Below, piece by piece: positions 10,239 through 19,599 of a stretch of 64,000 nt of DNA. Each line of letters begins with the position of its first letter. Position 1 is the first letter of the stretch. The DNA is from Sporomusaceae bacterium FL31 (GTDB taxonomy: Bacteria > Bacillota > Negativicutes > DSM-1736 > Dendrosporobacteraceae): the NCBI GenBank assembly GCA_003990955.1, contig BIFV01000008.1, forward strand, positions 29,066 to 93,065, given 5' to 3'. The position numbers and the translations under genes are program-made. Below the pieces are notes generated by a model. The model made no database searches and was not told the DNA's origin. It saw only the letters and a list, made by a program, of their open reading frames with translations.

Positions 10239-11063
10239 TTAGCGCCGCAGATTCCAGCTATCCTGACTGTATTTGGTATGTGCCAGTTGGCAAGCATTGT
10301 CTTGTTCCTGTTGACTAAGCTGACCAGGCTCGGCTTCAACTCCCAGCGCTGAACCAAAAACGTCCATCATGGCTTGACAAGCTTGCTGCCAGCCAACCTC
10401 CCTGCCTAATGCTTCCGAAAGTGATATTGCCCGTTTAGCAAGCATCCCAGTCAATAACGCTTCCATCCCTGGCGCCGGCAGGTTGAGCAGCGAAGCAACC
10501 AGTTCCGGATCAAAAGTCAGCAGAATGGAACCATGCTGTAAAACCACCCCGTCTTTACGTACCTGAGCACTGCCTACCATTTTTCGGCCTTGCACGGTAA
10601 TCTCATATTGAGAAGGGGCATCAAAGCAGGCCGCTGAAGTATGAGAGCGCTTGGTCTGACCGTACGCTCCGGCAGGAATGCTCATACACGCATCAATCCC
10701 CAGTCTTTTCAGTCCGGCTAGAATGCCTCCACTAAAATAACGGTATGATGCTGTAATGGTTGTAGGAATAAGCGGATGATCAGCCCGCACCACCACACTG
10801 TAAGTCAGTTCAGCATCATGCAGCACAGCCCGTCCGCCGGTCAGCCGCCGCACCACATCAATCCCTTGTTTCCGGCAACGCTCAATATTGACTTCGGCGG
10901 CAGCCCTTTGAAAATAGCCCAAGCTTACTGCCGCCGGTTCCCAACCATAAAATCGAATGGTAGGTGGCACTTCGCCATGAGCATGGGCTTGCAAAATGGC
11001 TTCATCCACCGCCATATTGACGGCTGCCCGCTGAATGCCGCTGTTAATGATTCGCCACTTCAT
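10239..11063 (-). CDS. lipM: Octanoyltransferase LipM-like (lipoate-protein ligase family)
   Basis: Moves an octanoyl group from acyl carrier protein to a lipoyl-domain lysine, the first step of de novo lipoylation. 274 residues with the BPL/LPL fold: RRLTGGRAVLHD at about 72-83, Lys161 in QGRKMVGSAQ, and Cys146 in SAACFDAPSQYE. That cysteine matches the catalytic cysteine of Bacillus LipM and is absent from true LplA ligases. The frame can open at a TTG at 11069, but the ATG at 11063 overlaps the upstream stop as ATGA, so it is chosen. Its position between lipoyl-synthase-like genes and lpdA fits the role. A ligase activity cannot be excluded. Confidence 0.85.
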   Translation of the reverse strand: MKWRIINSGIQRAAVNMAVDEAILQAHAHGEVPPTIRFYGWEPAAVSLGYFQRAAAEVNIERCRKQGIDVVRRLTGGRAVLHDAELTYSVVVRADHPLIPTTITASYRYFSGGILAGLKRLGIDACMSIPAGAYGQTKRSHTSAACFDAPSQYEITVQGRKMVGSAQVRKDGVVLQHGSILLTFDPELVASLLNLPAPGMEALLTGMLAKRAISLSEALGREVGWQQACQAMMDVFGSALGVEAEPGQLSQQEQDNACQLAHTKYSQDSWNLRR

Positions 11064-12049
11064 AGGCAATACCGCTCCACGCTCTTGGTTTTTACAGCAA
11101 AGATTTCACTTTCAACAATGGCTTGCTCAGCCTCTGTCCGGTTAAGCGGCCGCGGATAGTTATACATCACGCCGCCAGGACGTTCGTTATAATAAGGCCG
11201 GTTACAGTCCGGACAGCCGCTGGTTTCAAAAGCCGCTCCATCTGCCAGCAGACTTTCTATTTGTTCACTGGGGAGGTTAATCCCGGTTAAATTTCCGTCA
11301 CAATATTGGAACACAGTCCGGCTGCAGCCTTTCTTAAGTAAAAAATGGGCAATTTGAACTCGCCGGTACTGACCAATAGAAGGCGGCTGCCGGTCAAACC
11401 AGGCTGTTCCTCTGATCGGCGTAAAGGCAAATAAGCCAACCGTGATCCCCTGTACTAAACAATCGGCAATGGTACTGACCATTTCCGCTTCGGTTTCCCC
11501 TAACCCCACCATAAGATGAGTACTGGCCCGGCCGGGCAATTCTCTCGCACACCGGTTAAGCAGTTCCCAGCGCCTGGTCCAATCACCATCTTTAACCTGC
11601 CGGAAAATTTTTGGAGTGGCAGCATCAAGAGCTATACAGATGCGTTCAGCACCTCGCTCAATCAATTCCCTGGCCTGCTCTACGCTGTCGATCGTACTTG
11701 AAATGCAGACAGGAATGGAACTCTCACTAGTCAAAGACGCCAGGGCATCAAGACTTTCTTGCCAGCTTTGCGGGTTTCGCACAACTTGCAGGCAAGCCCG
11801 CTTTAAGCGTCCGGCTTGAAAAGCAGCATGAATCGCTTCAGCAGCCTCTTGCCCGGGTATTTCCGGCCAAGTAACCCTGGAGAGCATATTGGCCCGGGCG
11901 CCACTATCCCTGGACTGGGCACAAAACCGGCAGTTATTCAGGCATTTTTCACCCAGCATAATATAAGCGGTAGTAGGAAGCACGTCAGTCTTTAATTGCT
12001 TCTTGCCTGCCACACAAGCAGTACCAGCTGACAGTTTCCACATGCTCAC
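11060..12049 (-). CDS. Radical SAM protein, LipS1/LipS2-type lipoyl synthase subunit (BioB-like)
   Basis: A radical SAM enzyme of about 329 residues with cluster motif CLNNCRFC near the N-terminus, biotin-synthase-like core sequences (HLMVGLGETEAEMV, FAFTPIRGTAWF) and a C-terminal cysteine motif SGCPDCNRPYYNERPGG that may bind an auxiliary cluster. It is not a canonical LipA: the CxxxxxCxxxxxC auxiliary motif of LipA is absent. The company of a second short radical SAM gene, LipM, gcvH and lpdA matches the two-protein lipoyl synthase LipS1/LipS2 first shown in Thermococcus kodakarensis. Which subunit this is cannot be settled here. The GTG at 12049 overlaps the upstream stop (GTGA) and has GAGGAG 11 bases upstream; the ATG at 12043 is the alternative. 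Confidence 0.75.
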   Translation of the reverse strand: MSMWKLSAGTACVAGKKQLKTDVLPTTAYIMLGEKCLNNCRFCAQSRDSGARANMLSRVTWPEIPGQEAAEAIHAAFQAGRLKRACLQVVRNPQSWQESLDALASLTSESSIPVCISSTIDSVEQARELIERGAERICIALDAATPKIFRQVKDGDWTRRWELLNRCARELPGRASTHLMVGLGETEAEMVSTIADCLVQGITVGLFAFTPIRGTAWFDRQPPSIGQYRRVQIAHFLLKKGCSRTVFQYCDGNLTGINLPSEQIESLLADGAAFETSGCPDCNRPYYNERPGGVMYNYPRPLNRTEAEQAIVESEIFAVKTKSVERYCL

Positions 12050-12873
12050 AGTACACAGCACTCCTCTCCCCGCGTAATTTTAAGTCCCAGCCTTTCCGCC
12101 AGAGCCACAGCAGCAGGCGCTGGGTTTACAATAGAATTCAGGGCGATGCGAACAGCCCATTTGTCAATATCCTCCCGGTAACGGCCGCCAGGGCGCATAC
12201 AACCAAGATGGATTGGAATATCAGGAAACATCAGCCGTGCACTGGACAAAATCTCGGCCACCGCCACAAGACTGGGCGGCTTCCGGTCAGCAAACCGAGT
12301 CCCTCGTGTCGGCATGAAAATAATGAAGGTGAGCGTCTCGGCTCCCAGTTCACGCAACAGTTCTAACGCCCGGTACTCACCGCAAATTTCCCCACCATTC
12401 AGGCCAATACAAATATGCGGCATAACCCGCACCTTACGACGCAAGGACTGATAGCACCGGATATAGTCCTCTACTTTGCGTCCGCTGCCAAACACGTCCT
12501 GTATCGTAGCATTGTCGGCAACGAAATCAAAAGACACACAGTCCGCAACGCCTGCCAGCATGTCAATCTCAGCATCACTGACCAGACCGACATGCATATT
12601 GTAGCGCCGCCCCTGCTTGAGCTCAGCCAGCCTGGCAATATGCTCTCCGATAGGAACAGCCCCGTCGGCCTGGCAGCCGCCGCTGACCAGCCAGCTAGGG
12701 CTGGAGTCAGCGGCAGTCATTTCGTCAATAGGCTGCATATGTTTCAGATAATGGCCGCCACAGTGGGCGCAATTCAGTTCGCAGTTAGGGCCAGTGACCG
12801 TAACTGGCTTAGTCTTTTTCGGGTATGCGAAGCGAATGGTCTCAGAAACAGGCAGCCGTTCTAAGCTTTCCAT
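12046..12873 (-). CDS. Radical SAM protein, second LipS1/LipS2-type lipoyl synthase subunit
   Basis: 275 residues with cluster motif CELNCAHC (Cys31, Cys35, Cys38), a short TIM-barrel radical SAM core ([31 protein letters not shown]) and a C-terminal pair of cysteines in GEECCVL. The last few residues overlap the start of the other radical SAM gene. It also overlaps the 3' end of gcvPB by 13 bases, so all are coupled. With its partner it is inferred to insert the two sulfurs into octanoyl-GcvH. Automatic annotation would probably only say radical SAM protein. The weak ribosome site fits translational coupling from gcvPB. Confidence 0.75.
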   Translation of the reverse strand: MESLERLPVSETIRFAYPKKTKPVTVTGPNCELNCAHCGGHYLKHMQPIDEMTAADSSPSWLVSGGCQADGAVPIGEHIARLAELKQGRRYNMHVGLVSDAEIDMLAGVADCVSFDFVADNATIQDVFGSGRKVEDYIRCYQSLRRKVRVMPHICIGLNGGEICGEYRALELLRELGAETLTFIIFMPTRGTRFADRKPPSLVAVAEILSSARLMFPDIPIHLGCMRPGGRYREDIDKWAVRIALNSIVNPAPAAVALAERLGLKITRGEECCVL

Positions 12874-14318
12874 CGTACAACCGGCTTTCGGGCTGCCGTT
12901 GCTTCATCCAAACGACCCACGACAGTAGTCTGCGGGGCATTGGTAACCAGGGAAGCCTCTGTTTTGGCTTCCTGAGCAATCGAGCGCATGGCCTCAATAA
13001 AAACATCCAAGGTTTCCTTGCTTTCGGTCTCGGTCGGCTCAATCATCATCGCCTCTTCTACGATCAGCGGAAAGTAGATGGTTGGTGGATGATAGCCGTA
13101 ATCAAGCAGTCGTTTGGCAATATCCAGGGTGCGAACACCGTATGGTTTCTGATTTTTGGAAGTTAGCACACATTCGTGCATACAAAACCGGGTAAAAGGC
13201 GCATAAAAATCATCCTTAAGCTGACTGAGACAATAATTAGCGTTTAACACAGCATCCTCGCTGGTTTGCTTTAAGCCATCCGGCCCCATGGCCCGAATGT
13301 AGGCATAGGCACGGACAATCACGCCAAAGTTGCCGTAAAAGGAATGAACTTTACCAATCGACAAAGGCCGATTCTCATCCAGGCGGTATTGATCACCTGC
13401 TTTAATAATGACCGGTACCGGCATAAAGGGAATCAATTCTTTTTTTACCCCAATTGGTCCAGCTCCCGGTCCGCCGCCGCCGTGAGGAGTACTGAAGGTT
13501 TTATGGAGATTAAAATGGACTACATCAAAGCCCATATCGCCAGGGCGGGTAATGCCCATAATGGCATTGGCGTTTGCTCCATCATAATAAAGCAGGCCAC
13601 CCGCATCATGCACAATCTTAGCAATTTCAAGAATACTGCTTTCAAACAACCCCAAGGTGCTGGGATTGGTAAGCATAAGGGCGGCCGTATCGGCTCCAAC
13701 AGCAGCCTTCAAAGCATCCAGGTTGATGGAGCCATCCGGGTTGGATTTAATCTCTACCGTTTCCAAGCCGCACACGGTGGCAGTTGCCGGGTTAGTACCA
13801 TGCGCCGAATCGGGAACAATAACCTTGGTGCGGTTCTCGCCCCGGTGGCGATGATACGCCCGAATCAGTTTAAGACCGGTCAATTCACCGTGAGCACCGG
13901 CAACCGGCTGCATGGTCACAGCATCCATGCCGGAAATTTCAGCTAAATACTGATCCATTTCATAAAGCAGCTCCAGCGCACCCTGGACTGTTTCCTCCTG
14001 CTGCAACGGGTGAATGAGTGAAAATCCAGGATAGCGGCAGATATCCTCATTGACCTTAGGATTGTACTTCATTGTGCAGGAGCCCAGCGGGTAAAACCCG
14101 GAGTCCACCCCAAAATTCCGCCGGGATAACCCGGTATAATGACGCATCAAATCCACCTGACTGACTTCCGGGAGCGCTGCAGGGATTTTACGGATAAAAT
14201 GCTCAGGAATCATGCTTTCAATAGCTTGTTCCGGCACATCGCAAGCTGGCAAATCAACAGCAAGGCGGCCTGCTTTAGATATCTCGAATATCAATTCCTT
14301 ACTTTTTCGCATACTCAT
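12861..14318 (-). CDS. gcvPB: Glycine dehydrogenase (decarboxylating) subunit 2
   Basis: The C-terminal, PLP-carrying half of the split P protein. With GcvPA it decarboxylates glycine and passes the aminomethyl group to lipoyl-GcvH. 485 residues. The PLP lysine is Lys273 in [20 protein letters not shown], and the family block [12 protein letters not shown] precedes it. The start at 14318 overlaps the gcvPA stop as ATGA. The split two-gene P protein is usual for Firmicutes, whereas proteobacteria carry one fused gene. Confidence 0.96.
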   Translation of the reverse strand: MSMRKSKELIFEISKAGRLAVDLPACDVPEQAIESMIPEHFIRKIPAALPEVSQVDLMRHYTGLSRRNFGVDSGFYPLGSCTMKYNPKVNEDICRYPGFSLIHPLQQEETVQGALELLYEMDQYLAEISGMDAVTMQPVAGAHGELTGLKLIRAYHRHRGENRTKVIVPDSAHGTNPATATVCGLETVEIKSNPDGSINLDALKAAVGADTAALMLTNPSTLGLFESSILEIAKIVHDAGGLLYYDGANANAIMGITRPGDMGFDVVHFNLHKTFSTPHGGGGPGAGPIGVKKELIPFMPVPVIIKAGDQYRLDENRPLSIGKVHSFYGNFGVIVRAYAYIRAMGPDGLKQTSEDAVLNANYCLSQLKDDFYAPFTRFCMHECVLTSKNQKPYGVRTLDIAKRLLDYGYHPPTIYFPLIVEEAMMIEPTETESKETLDVFIEAMRSIAQEAKTEASLVTNAPQTTVVGRLDEATAARKPVVRWKA

Positions 14319-15661
14319 AACACCGCCCCCAATCTGTTTACGAATCGATCAATTTCCTGCCGTGACCGATTTTCTGTCACACAGATTAGCATGCAATGGT
14401 TAAGTTCCGGATAATATTTCCCCAAATCAAGACCGCCAATCATTTTATCAGCAAGAAGTTCTTTGTTGACTTCAGCTACCGGTTTGCTTAGGCGAACAAT
14501 AAATTCTTTAAAGAAAGGAGCGGTAAATACGCCTTCACAACCTTGAAGACCGCTCAATTGCTGATAGGCGTAATGAGCCTTATGTAAAGAGAGAGATGCC
14601 ACTTGCTGCAGTCCGGCTTTTCCCACAGTGCTTAAGTATACTGCCGCTGCCAAGGCGCATAACGCTTCATTGGAGCAAATGTTTGAATTGGCTTTTTCCC
14701 GGCGAATATGCTGTTCCCTAGCCTGAAGAGTCAGTACAAAACCACGGTTACCCTCATAATCCAAGGTCTGGCCGACAATCCTGCCAGGCATTTTCCGCAT
14801 CAGCTTTTCTGTTGATGCAAAAAAGCCCAGATAGGGGCCACCAAAGGACATGGGCAACCCTAGACTCTGACCTTCGCCAACCACAATATCAGCCCCCAAT
14901 TTCCCTGGTGCTTCCAAAAGCCCCAGCGATACCGGATCAACGACAGTGATCAGCAATGCCCCCTGGGAATGGGCCAAATCGGCAATGGCCTTAACATCTT
15001 CAATGCAGCCAAAAAAGTTGGGAGTCTGCAGAATAATCGCAGCGACATGCTTATTTAGTTTGCTCTGAAGCGCTTCAACATCCAGCGAGCCGTCTGTATA
15101 ACCAATCTCAGTAATCCCATAATTCCGGTCTTGAGCATAGGTAGCAAGCACGGTGCGATAATGTGGATGTACGGTTTTAGCCACCAGGAATTCTTTACGC
15201 CCATTGGCGCCTGCAGCCATCATGGCTGCCTCGGCAACGCCGGTGCCACCATCGTATAAGGAAGCGTTGGCCACCTCCAACCCCGTCAGCTCGCAAATCA
15301 TACTCTGATACTCCCACAGTGCCTGGAGATATCCTTGTGAAATCTCTGGCTGATACTGAGTATACGCAGTATAAAACTCAGAACGGCGCAAAACATGATC
15401 AATGACACTGGGTATATAGTGATCATAAGCTCCGGCTCCAAGAAAGCAAGCATATTCCTTACTATTGGCATTGGTATGAGCCAAGGCTGCTAAGTGCTTT
15501 ACTAAGTCAGGTTCAGACATCGCTGCAGGAAGCTTCAAAGAACGCTTCAGACGTAAGTCAGCCGAGATGTCGACAAAGAGGTCATCAACTGTTGCCACAC
15601 CAATAGCTGCCAGCATGGCTTTGCGATCTTGATCAGTGTGAGGCAGATAGCTCCACTGCAT
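14315..15661 (-). CDS. gcvPA: Glycine dehydrogenase (decarboxylating) subunit 1
   Basis: The N-terminal half of the P protein, 448 residues, a PLP-fold partner lacking the PLP lysine. Family sequences: SFLPHTD-like N-terminus ([16 protein letters not shown]), [15 protein letters not shown] [36 protein letters not shown] and [19 protein letters not shown]. The open frame extends upstream into gcvH, but the ATG at 15661 has GGGAGGA eight bases upstream and matches the usual N-terminus. It lies one base after the gcvH stop region. Confidence 0.95.
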   Translation of the reverse strand: MQWSYLPHTDQDRKAMLAAIGVATVDDLFVDISADLRLKRSLKLPAAMSEPDLVKHLAALAHTNANSKEYACFLGAGAYDHYIPSVIDHVLRRSEFYTAYTQYQPEISQGYLQALWEYQSMICELTGLEVANASLYDGGTGVAEAAMMAAGANGRKEFLVAKTVHPHYRTVLATYAQDRNYGITEIGYTDGSLDVEALQSKLNKHVAAIILQTPNFFGCIEDVKAIADLAHSQGALLITVVDPVSLGLLEAPGKLGADIVVGEGQSLGLPMSFGGPYLGFFASTEKLMRKMPGRIVGQTLDYEGNRGFVLTLQAREQHIRREKANSNICSNEALCALAAAVYLSTVGKAGLQQVASLSLHKAHYAYQQLSGLQGCEGVFTAPFFKEFIVRLSKPVAEVNKELLADKMIGGLDLGKYYPELNHCMLICVTENRSRQEIDRFVNRLGAVL

Positions 15662-15662
15662 C

Positions 15663-16052
15663 TTAATGTCCTCCCTCTGCCAACAGCTGTGCATAAGCTC
15701 CACTGTCCAGCAGTTCATTCAGTTCTGCTGGATCAGAAATCTCTAACACGACGATCCACCCTTCATCATAAGGAGACTGATTAACAATTTCAGGCGCATC
15801 AGCCAGCGCTTCGTTGATCTCAATCACCTTGCCAGATACTGGCGCATAGATATCGGATACTGCCTTCACTGACTCAACAACTGAAAAACCAGCACCGGCA
15901 GCTACTTCAGACCCTAGCTCAGGCAGCTCCACAAATACCACATCACCAAGCTGGGACTGAGCATAATCGGTAATACCGATCGTCACCTTGCTGCCTTCTA
16001 CTTTCACCCATTCATGGTCTTTGGAGTACTTCAGTTCTTGCGGAATATTCAT
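15663..16052 (-). CDS. gcvH: Glycine cleavage system H protein
   Basis: The lipoyl carrier of glycine cleavage, 129 residues. Lys63 in VVESVKAVSDIYAPVSG is the lipoylation site. The C-terminal block EIVNQSPYDEGWIVVLEI is typical. The start has AAAGGGGAA upstream and lies two bases after gcvT. This protein is the expected substrate of the LipM-like and LipS-like enzymes encoded further down the same operon. Confidence 0.96.
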   Translation of the reverse strand: MNIPQELKYSKDHEWVKVEGSKVTIGITDYAQSQLGDVVFVELPELGSEVAAGAGFSVVESVKAVSDIYAPVSGKVIEINEALADAPEIVNQSPYDEGWIVVLEISDPAELNELLDSGAYAQLLAEGGH

Positions 16053-16054
16053 CT

Positions 16055-17164
16055 TTATTTCCCCTTTCGATGATAGAATGGTTTTTTTATGACTTCTGCG
16101 GGGATATTTTTCCCGCGGATTTCTACAGCAAATGACTGGCCAACCTTAGCATATTCAGCCTCAACCAGCGCCAGACCAATATTTTGCTCCAGAGTAGGAG
16201 CATAAGATCCGGTAGTTACCGTACCAATCTGACGGCCTTCATAAACGACTGGATATCCGGCCCGGGCGATTCCCCGGCCAGTAAGCACAAACCCTGCAAC
16301 CTTACGCCGGGGGCCGCTTTGCTTTTGTTCGTCCAACACCGCACGGCCATTAAAATCTCCTTTATCCAGGGAAACAAATTTACCAATACCGGCTTCAATC
16401 GGAGAAATGGCAGCCGATAATTCATGTCCGTACAAAGGAAGCGCCGCTTCGAAGCGCAGTGTATCGCGGCAGCCCAGCCCGGTAGGCACCAGGCCATAAG
16501 GTTGACCGGCTTCCATGATGGCTTCCCAAAGATAGGCAGCCTCATCCGGCCGGCAATAAACCTCAAACCCGTCTTCACCAGTATAGCCGGTCCGGGAAAC
16601 CATAACCGGTTTACCGGCTACCAGCACTTCAGGAGTAAACCAGTAATAGCCCAGCTGCTCTAAAGGCGCCTCGGTCAGCTTACGCAAAATAGTCTCAGCC
16701 AGCGGTCCTTGCAGTGCCAATTCAGCCGTTTCATCGGACAAATTGGTTAATTCCACATCAAACTCAATACTATTCTCTTTCATCCAATTCCAATCTTTTT
16801 CAATATTGGCCGCGTTAATAACCAGAAAATATTCCTGATTGTTTCGTTTATAAATCAATAGATCGTCTACTGTACCGCCATCAGGATAGCACATAGGCGT
16901 ATACTGGACTTTGTTGTCCGTCATACTGGCAACATCATTGGTCACTAGTTTTTGTAAAAACTCTAAGGCCTCCGGACCCTTAACCAAAACCTCACCCATA
17001 TGGGATACATCAAATAAGCCGGCTTTTTCTCTGACTGCTTTATGTTCATCAAGAATGCCCGCATACTGGACCGGAAGCAGCCAACCGCCAAATTCAACAA
17101 TTTTTCCGCCATACTTGACATGAGTCTCATAAAGTGGTGTCTTTCGTGCCGTCAAACAACTCAT
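16055..17164 (-). CDS. gcvT: Aminomethyltransferase (glycine cleavage T protein)
   Basis: Transfers the methylene group from aminomethyl-lipoyl-GcvH to tetrahydrofolate, releasing ammonia. 369 residues. Seen: TPLYETHVKYGGKIVEFGGW, LFDVSHMGEVLVKGP, the folate-binding SRTGYTGEDGFEVY, and the C-terminal barrel ending GKNIPAEVIKKPFY. It is the first gene after the riboswitch. The ATG at 17164 directly abuts its AGGGAG; a TTG three codons on (17155) has better spacing of nine bases and may be the true start. Confidence 0.95.
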   Translation of the reverse strand: MSCLTARKTPLYETHVKYGGKIVEFGGWLLPVQYAGILDEHKAVREKAGLFDVSHMGEVLVKGPEALEFLQKLVTNDVASMTDNKVQYTPMCYPDGGTVDDLLIYKRNNQEYFLVINAANIEKDWNWMKENSIEFDVELTNLSDETAELALQGPLAETILRKLTEAPLEQLGYYWFTPEVLVAGKPVMVSRTGYTGEDGFEVYCRPDEAAYLWEAIMEAGQPYGLVPTGLGCRDTLRFEAALPLYGHELSAAISPIEAGIGKFVSLDKGDFNGRAVLDEQKQSGPRRKVAGFVLTGRGIARAGYPVVYEGRQIGTVTTGSYAPTLEQNIGLALVEAEYAKVGQSFAVEIRGKNIPAEVIKKPFYHRKGK

Positions 17165-17267
17165 CTCCCTTGCTTTTACTTTTCTATAAACTATACGCTC
17201 AGAAATCTTGGTTTAACCCATCCTCTAGGCAACAGCTATAAGTTCGCCTATATGAAAACATAAAAAA

Positions 17268-17303
17268 ACAGAGGCAAAGAGGGTTAATCCTCTTTGCCTC
17301 TGT
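17268..17303 (-). terminator. Riboswitch expression-platform terminator
   Basis: The 15-base perfect arms ACAGAGGCAAAGAGG and CCTCTTTGCCTCTGT surround a six-base loop, followed on the minus strand by seven T. The 5' arm starts immediately after the second glycine aptamer, so aptamer folding and terminator formation compete. It stands about 100 bases before gcvT. Confidence 0.9.
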
Positions 17304-17462
17304 CCATTGTACCTGAGAGATTCGCCTGTTCGGCTTCCCCGTCGGTGACACCATCATGACTTGAAAGTGTTCTCTCCAGAGTATAGTCCGGTTACAGTCC
17401 TTTTGCCTGAGAGTTTAAACAAAGAGCTTTCTCCTTCGGCGCCGCCTAAGCAGTCTCTCCTA
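17303..17462 (-). ncRNA. Tandem glycine riboswitch
   Basis: Two adjacent glycine aptamers on the minus strand. The first opens with GGAGAGAC and closes with CTCTCAGGCAAAAGGAC. The second opens with CTGGAGAGAAC and closes with CTCTCAGGTACAATGGAC. These are the conserved purine-rich junction sequences of the glycine (gcvT-class) riboswitch. The location directly upstream of gcvT and the following terminator predict that glycine binding prevents termination and turns the gcv-lip-lpd operon on. Confidence 0.95.
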
Positions 17463-17494
17463 TAACCATCATCCCATGTTATTTAGTTTAATTA

Positions 17495-17524
17495 ATTTTA
17501 GCAGAATATTTCAAAAAGTGTCAA
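17495..17524 (-). promoter_or_regulatory. Sigma-70 promoter of the gcv operon
   Basis: On the minus strand, TTGACA (17524-17519), an 18-base spacer and TAAAAT (17500-17495). It lies just upstream of the first glycine aptamer, placing transcription start near 17488. Confidence 0.75.
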
Positions 17525-17646
17525 TAGTATAATTTCATATCTATTATTAATAGTTTTCGATCCGAGCATCTAGTCATACTAAATGAAGAAAATATTCCCT
17601 CTAACGAGGCAATAGCTACTCAAAAAAACATGAACAATTTATACTT

Positions 17647-18201
17647 TTATAACCAATAATCTGTAATTCCCCTTGCTATTGCTCTTGCAAACTCATCCCG
17701 TTTTGACGATTCCGCTAATAATTTTTCATCCTCAGAATTAGTGATAAACGCAAGCTCAACAAGTACCGCTGGACAGTTAGTCTGATTAAGTACATACAAT
17801 CCGCTAATTCCTGGTACCGCGGCTTTAATGCCTCTATCAACAATATTTTTCCCATCATTATATGTAATGGAGTTAACAATTTGTTTTTGAATACAGTTAG
17901 CTAATTTTTCACCTTTTAAAGAGTTATCCTGATACCAAGTCTCAGCTCCTTTCGCTAAATCATTTCCTGCTGCATTACAATGAATACTGATAAATACGTC
18001 TGCATGAAATGAATTCGATGCAGACGTAATTTCATAAAGTTCATTCTTCTGAACCTCAAGCACTTCATAAGCAATAACTTTTAAATAAGCAGCTACACGC
18101 TGCATTACGTCTTTTGTAATAACAGCTTCTTGCAACCCAGTCTTTCCTATTGCACCGGAATCTAGATTCGGATAATGCCCACCATTAATTGTAACTCTCA
18201 T
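17647..18201 (-). CDS. N-acetylmuramoyl-L-alanine amidase (endolysin)
   Basis: A zinc amidase of the Amidase_3 family, 184 residues, which cuts the bond between muramic acid and the peptide stem. Motifs: INGGHYPNLDSGA with zinc ligand His9, VFISIHCNAAGND with the second histidine, and the catalytic glutamate region CPAVLVELAFITNSED. There is no signal peptide, so release would depend on the neighbouring holin. The start overlaps the holin stop as ATGA. It is the last gene of the tail-lysis operon and the expected lysis enzyme for releasing tail particles. Confidence 0.9.
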   Translation of the reverse strand: MRVTINGGHYPNLDSGAIGKTGLQEAVITKDVMQRVAAYLKVIAYEVLEVQKNELYEITSASNSFHADVFISIHCNAAGNDLAKGAETWYQDNSLKGEKLANCIQKQIVNSITYNDGKNIVDRGIKAAVPGISGLYVLNQTNCPAVLVELAFITNSEDEKLLAESSKRDEFARAIARGITDYWL

Positions 18202-18587
18202 GATAATGTCCCTCCCTTTTCTATTCCGATTAGGGTTTCAATTTCATCAACGCGTCCCTTAATATCACCTACATTTTGATTGATACAAACCATCGTACTA
18301 TTAATTTTGTTTAAAGCTTCGGTTTGCCTTGCTAGTGTGTTATTCACCAAATCACCTAAGCGTTCTTCGCGATTTGTTGCGTCGTCCATAGATTTATTAA
18401 AAAATTCTTGCTGTCTATCTGCTTGTTTGTCTGATTTGTGAATGACATAGGCCAGTAGTGGTAAAAAGCAAACAACAAATAAAATAAAACCGATTAAATT
18501 CGGGTTTTGGAATATATATGGTAGAATTTGAATTACCTGAGCAACTTCCAACCCAGCACCCCCAATAAAATAAACACTAGATGACAT
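18198..18587 (-). CDS. Holin-like single-span membrane protein
   Basis: About 129 residues with one membrane helix (GFILFVVCFLPLLAYVI) followed by a polar coiled-coil tail rich in Asn, Asp and Glu. Size, topology and position directly before the amidase suggest a holin; sequence alone does not prove it. The open frame begins at a TTG at 18602; an ATG lies at 18587. No start has a textbook ribosome site. A TTG at about 18566 preceded by GGGGGTG, giving LEVAQVIQ as N-terminus, is another option. Confidence 0.6.
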   Translation of the reverse strand: MSSSVYFIGGAGLEVAQVIQILPYIFQNPNLIGFILFVVCFLPLLAYVIHKSDKQADRQQEFFNKSMDDATNREERLGDLVNNTLARQTEALNKINSTMVCINQNVGDIKGRVDEIETLIGIEKGGTLS

Positions 18588-18619
18588 TCTGAAAATAAAC
18601 AACGACTTAAACTATTCTT

Positions 18620-19345
18620 TTAGAAATGAATTGTTATACCTGCTCCAAAATCAGACCCTTGAGTATTATTCTCCTTAATAATATTTGTAAGAACCCGATA
18701 TTCCAATACACCATTTTTTGTATATCCCAAATGTCCATCTACACGTCCAGTTGACCAAAAATCTATGCCTGTCGAGAAGTGCTTCAAATATCTTGCTTTT
18801 GTATCTCTCACTGCTTTATTAACACGAGCTTCTACCACTTCTTCAACAAGCTCGCTAGCATCAACAGTTCCACTAAAATTCCATTTAGTAACCACCTGAA
18901 GTTGGTTTTTATCAAAAATCTGGTTTTCCTCTGCAGTCTTATTAAAAATGTAATCTTTTCTTGTACCGTTTGGACCGATTAAACTGAGCGTAAAAGAACT
19001 TTTCGCCCCCGATTCCATCACTATATCAGCAGTATCTATAAGCTGTTGATTTCCTGTAGAATCAATAGTACTCGTCTTTTGAATATAGCGAATTATTTTA
19101 TCCTCTTCCCCCATTATACTAGCCGGTACCTGTAAAGGGGTTTTCAATTTCTCAATTGGCAAATCTGCTTTCTCAGGACTATAAGACTTATTTACAACCT
19201 TGTCAGCCAAAACGCCTAATACTATACCAAATATCAAAAATACTAAACCCGTTATAAGGATGCTTCGGAAGCTGTAGATTCCATTAACTTTCTGCTTTAG
19301 CACTTCTAATAACCGACTTTCCACAACTTGGTCATTGCCTTCCAC
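18620..19345 (-). CDS. Membrane-anchored protein of the lysis region, unknown function
   Basis: 241 residues, not recognised. A cytoplasmic stretch of about 27 residues precedes one membrane helix (ILITGLVFLIFGIVLGVLA); the remaining 190 residues are probably periplasmic, rich in beta-strand-like sequence, and end FGAGITIHF, a pattern seen at the ends of outer-membrane strands. The GTG at 19345 has GGGAGG seven bases upstream. Its place between the tail fibre genes and the holin could mean a third lysis function such as outer-membrane disruption in a diderm host. That is a guess from position and topology. Confidence 0.6.
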   Translation of the reverse strand: MEGNDQVVESRLLEVLKQKVNGIYSFRSILITGLVFLIFGIVLGVLADKVVNKSYSPEKADLPIEKLKTPLQVPASIMGEEDKIIRYIQKTSTIDSTGNQQLIDTADIVMESGAKSSFTLSLIGPNGTRKDYIFNKTAEENQIFDKNQLQVVTKWNFSGTVDASELVEEVVEARVNKAVRDTKARYLKHFSTGIDFWSTGRVDGHLGYTKNGVLEYRVLTNIIKENNTQGSDFGAGITIHF

Positions 19346-19449
19346 CGTTTTACCTCCCTTCTTTTATACCGACTCTCTATCTCCATTACTAGGTTTTTTA
19401 TTCAGAACATTCGTCCAAAAGCTACTAGCGGATTTTTTTATAATAAATA

Positions 19450-19484
19450 GACCTCCTACTTTACATAGTTCGCGGTAGGAGGTC
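19450..19484 (-). terminator. Probable terminator/hairpin after the tail fibre genes
   Basis: The ten-base perfect arms GACCTCCTAC and GTAGGAGGTC are separated by 15 bases. On the minus strand the stem is followed by TATTTATTATAAAAAAA, a weak T tract, so it may be a partial terminator between the tail and lysis genes. Confidence 0.5.
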
Positions 19485-19599
19485 TTCTTCAAATGTTAAA
19501 GTAAGCTATTAAATATTCTATTTTTCAGTAGGTCTCAAAAGCTATTCATATCCGGATTCGCTAACTTATTAGCTTAGATCTCCGCTTATTAGCACCCCC

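Noticed and set aside
10239..11063. Lipoate-protein ligase LplA
   Set aside because: The CFDAPSQYE cysteine motif and the adjoining lipoyl-synthase-like genes point to a LipM-type octanoyltransferase.
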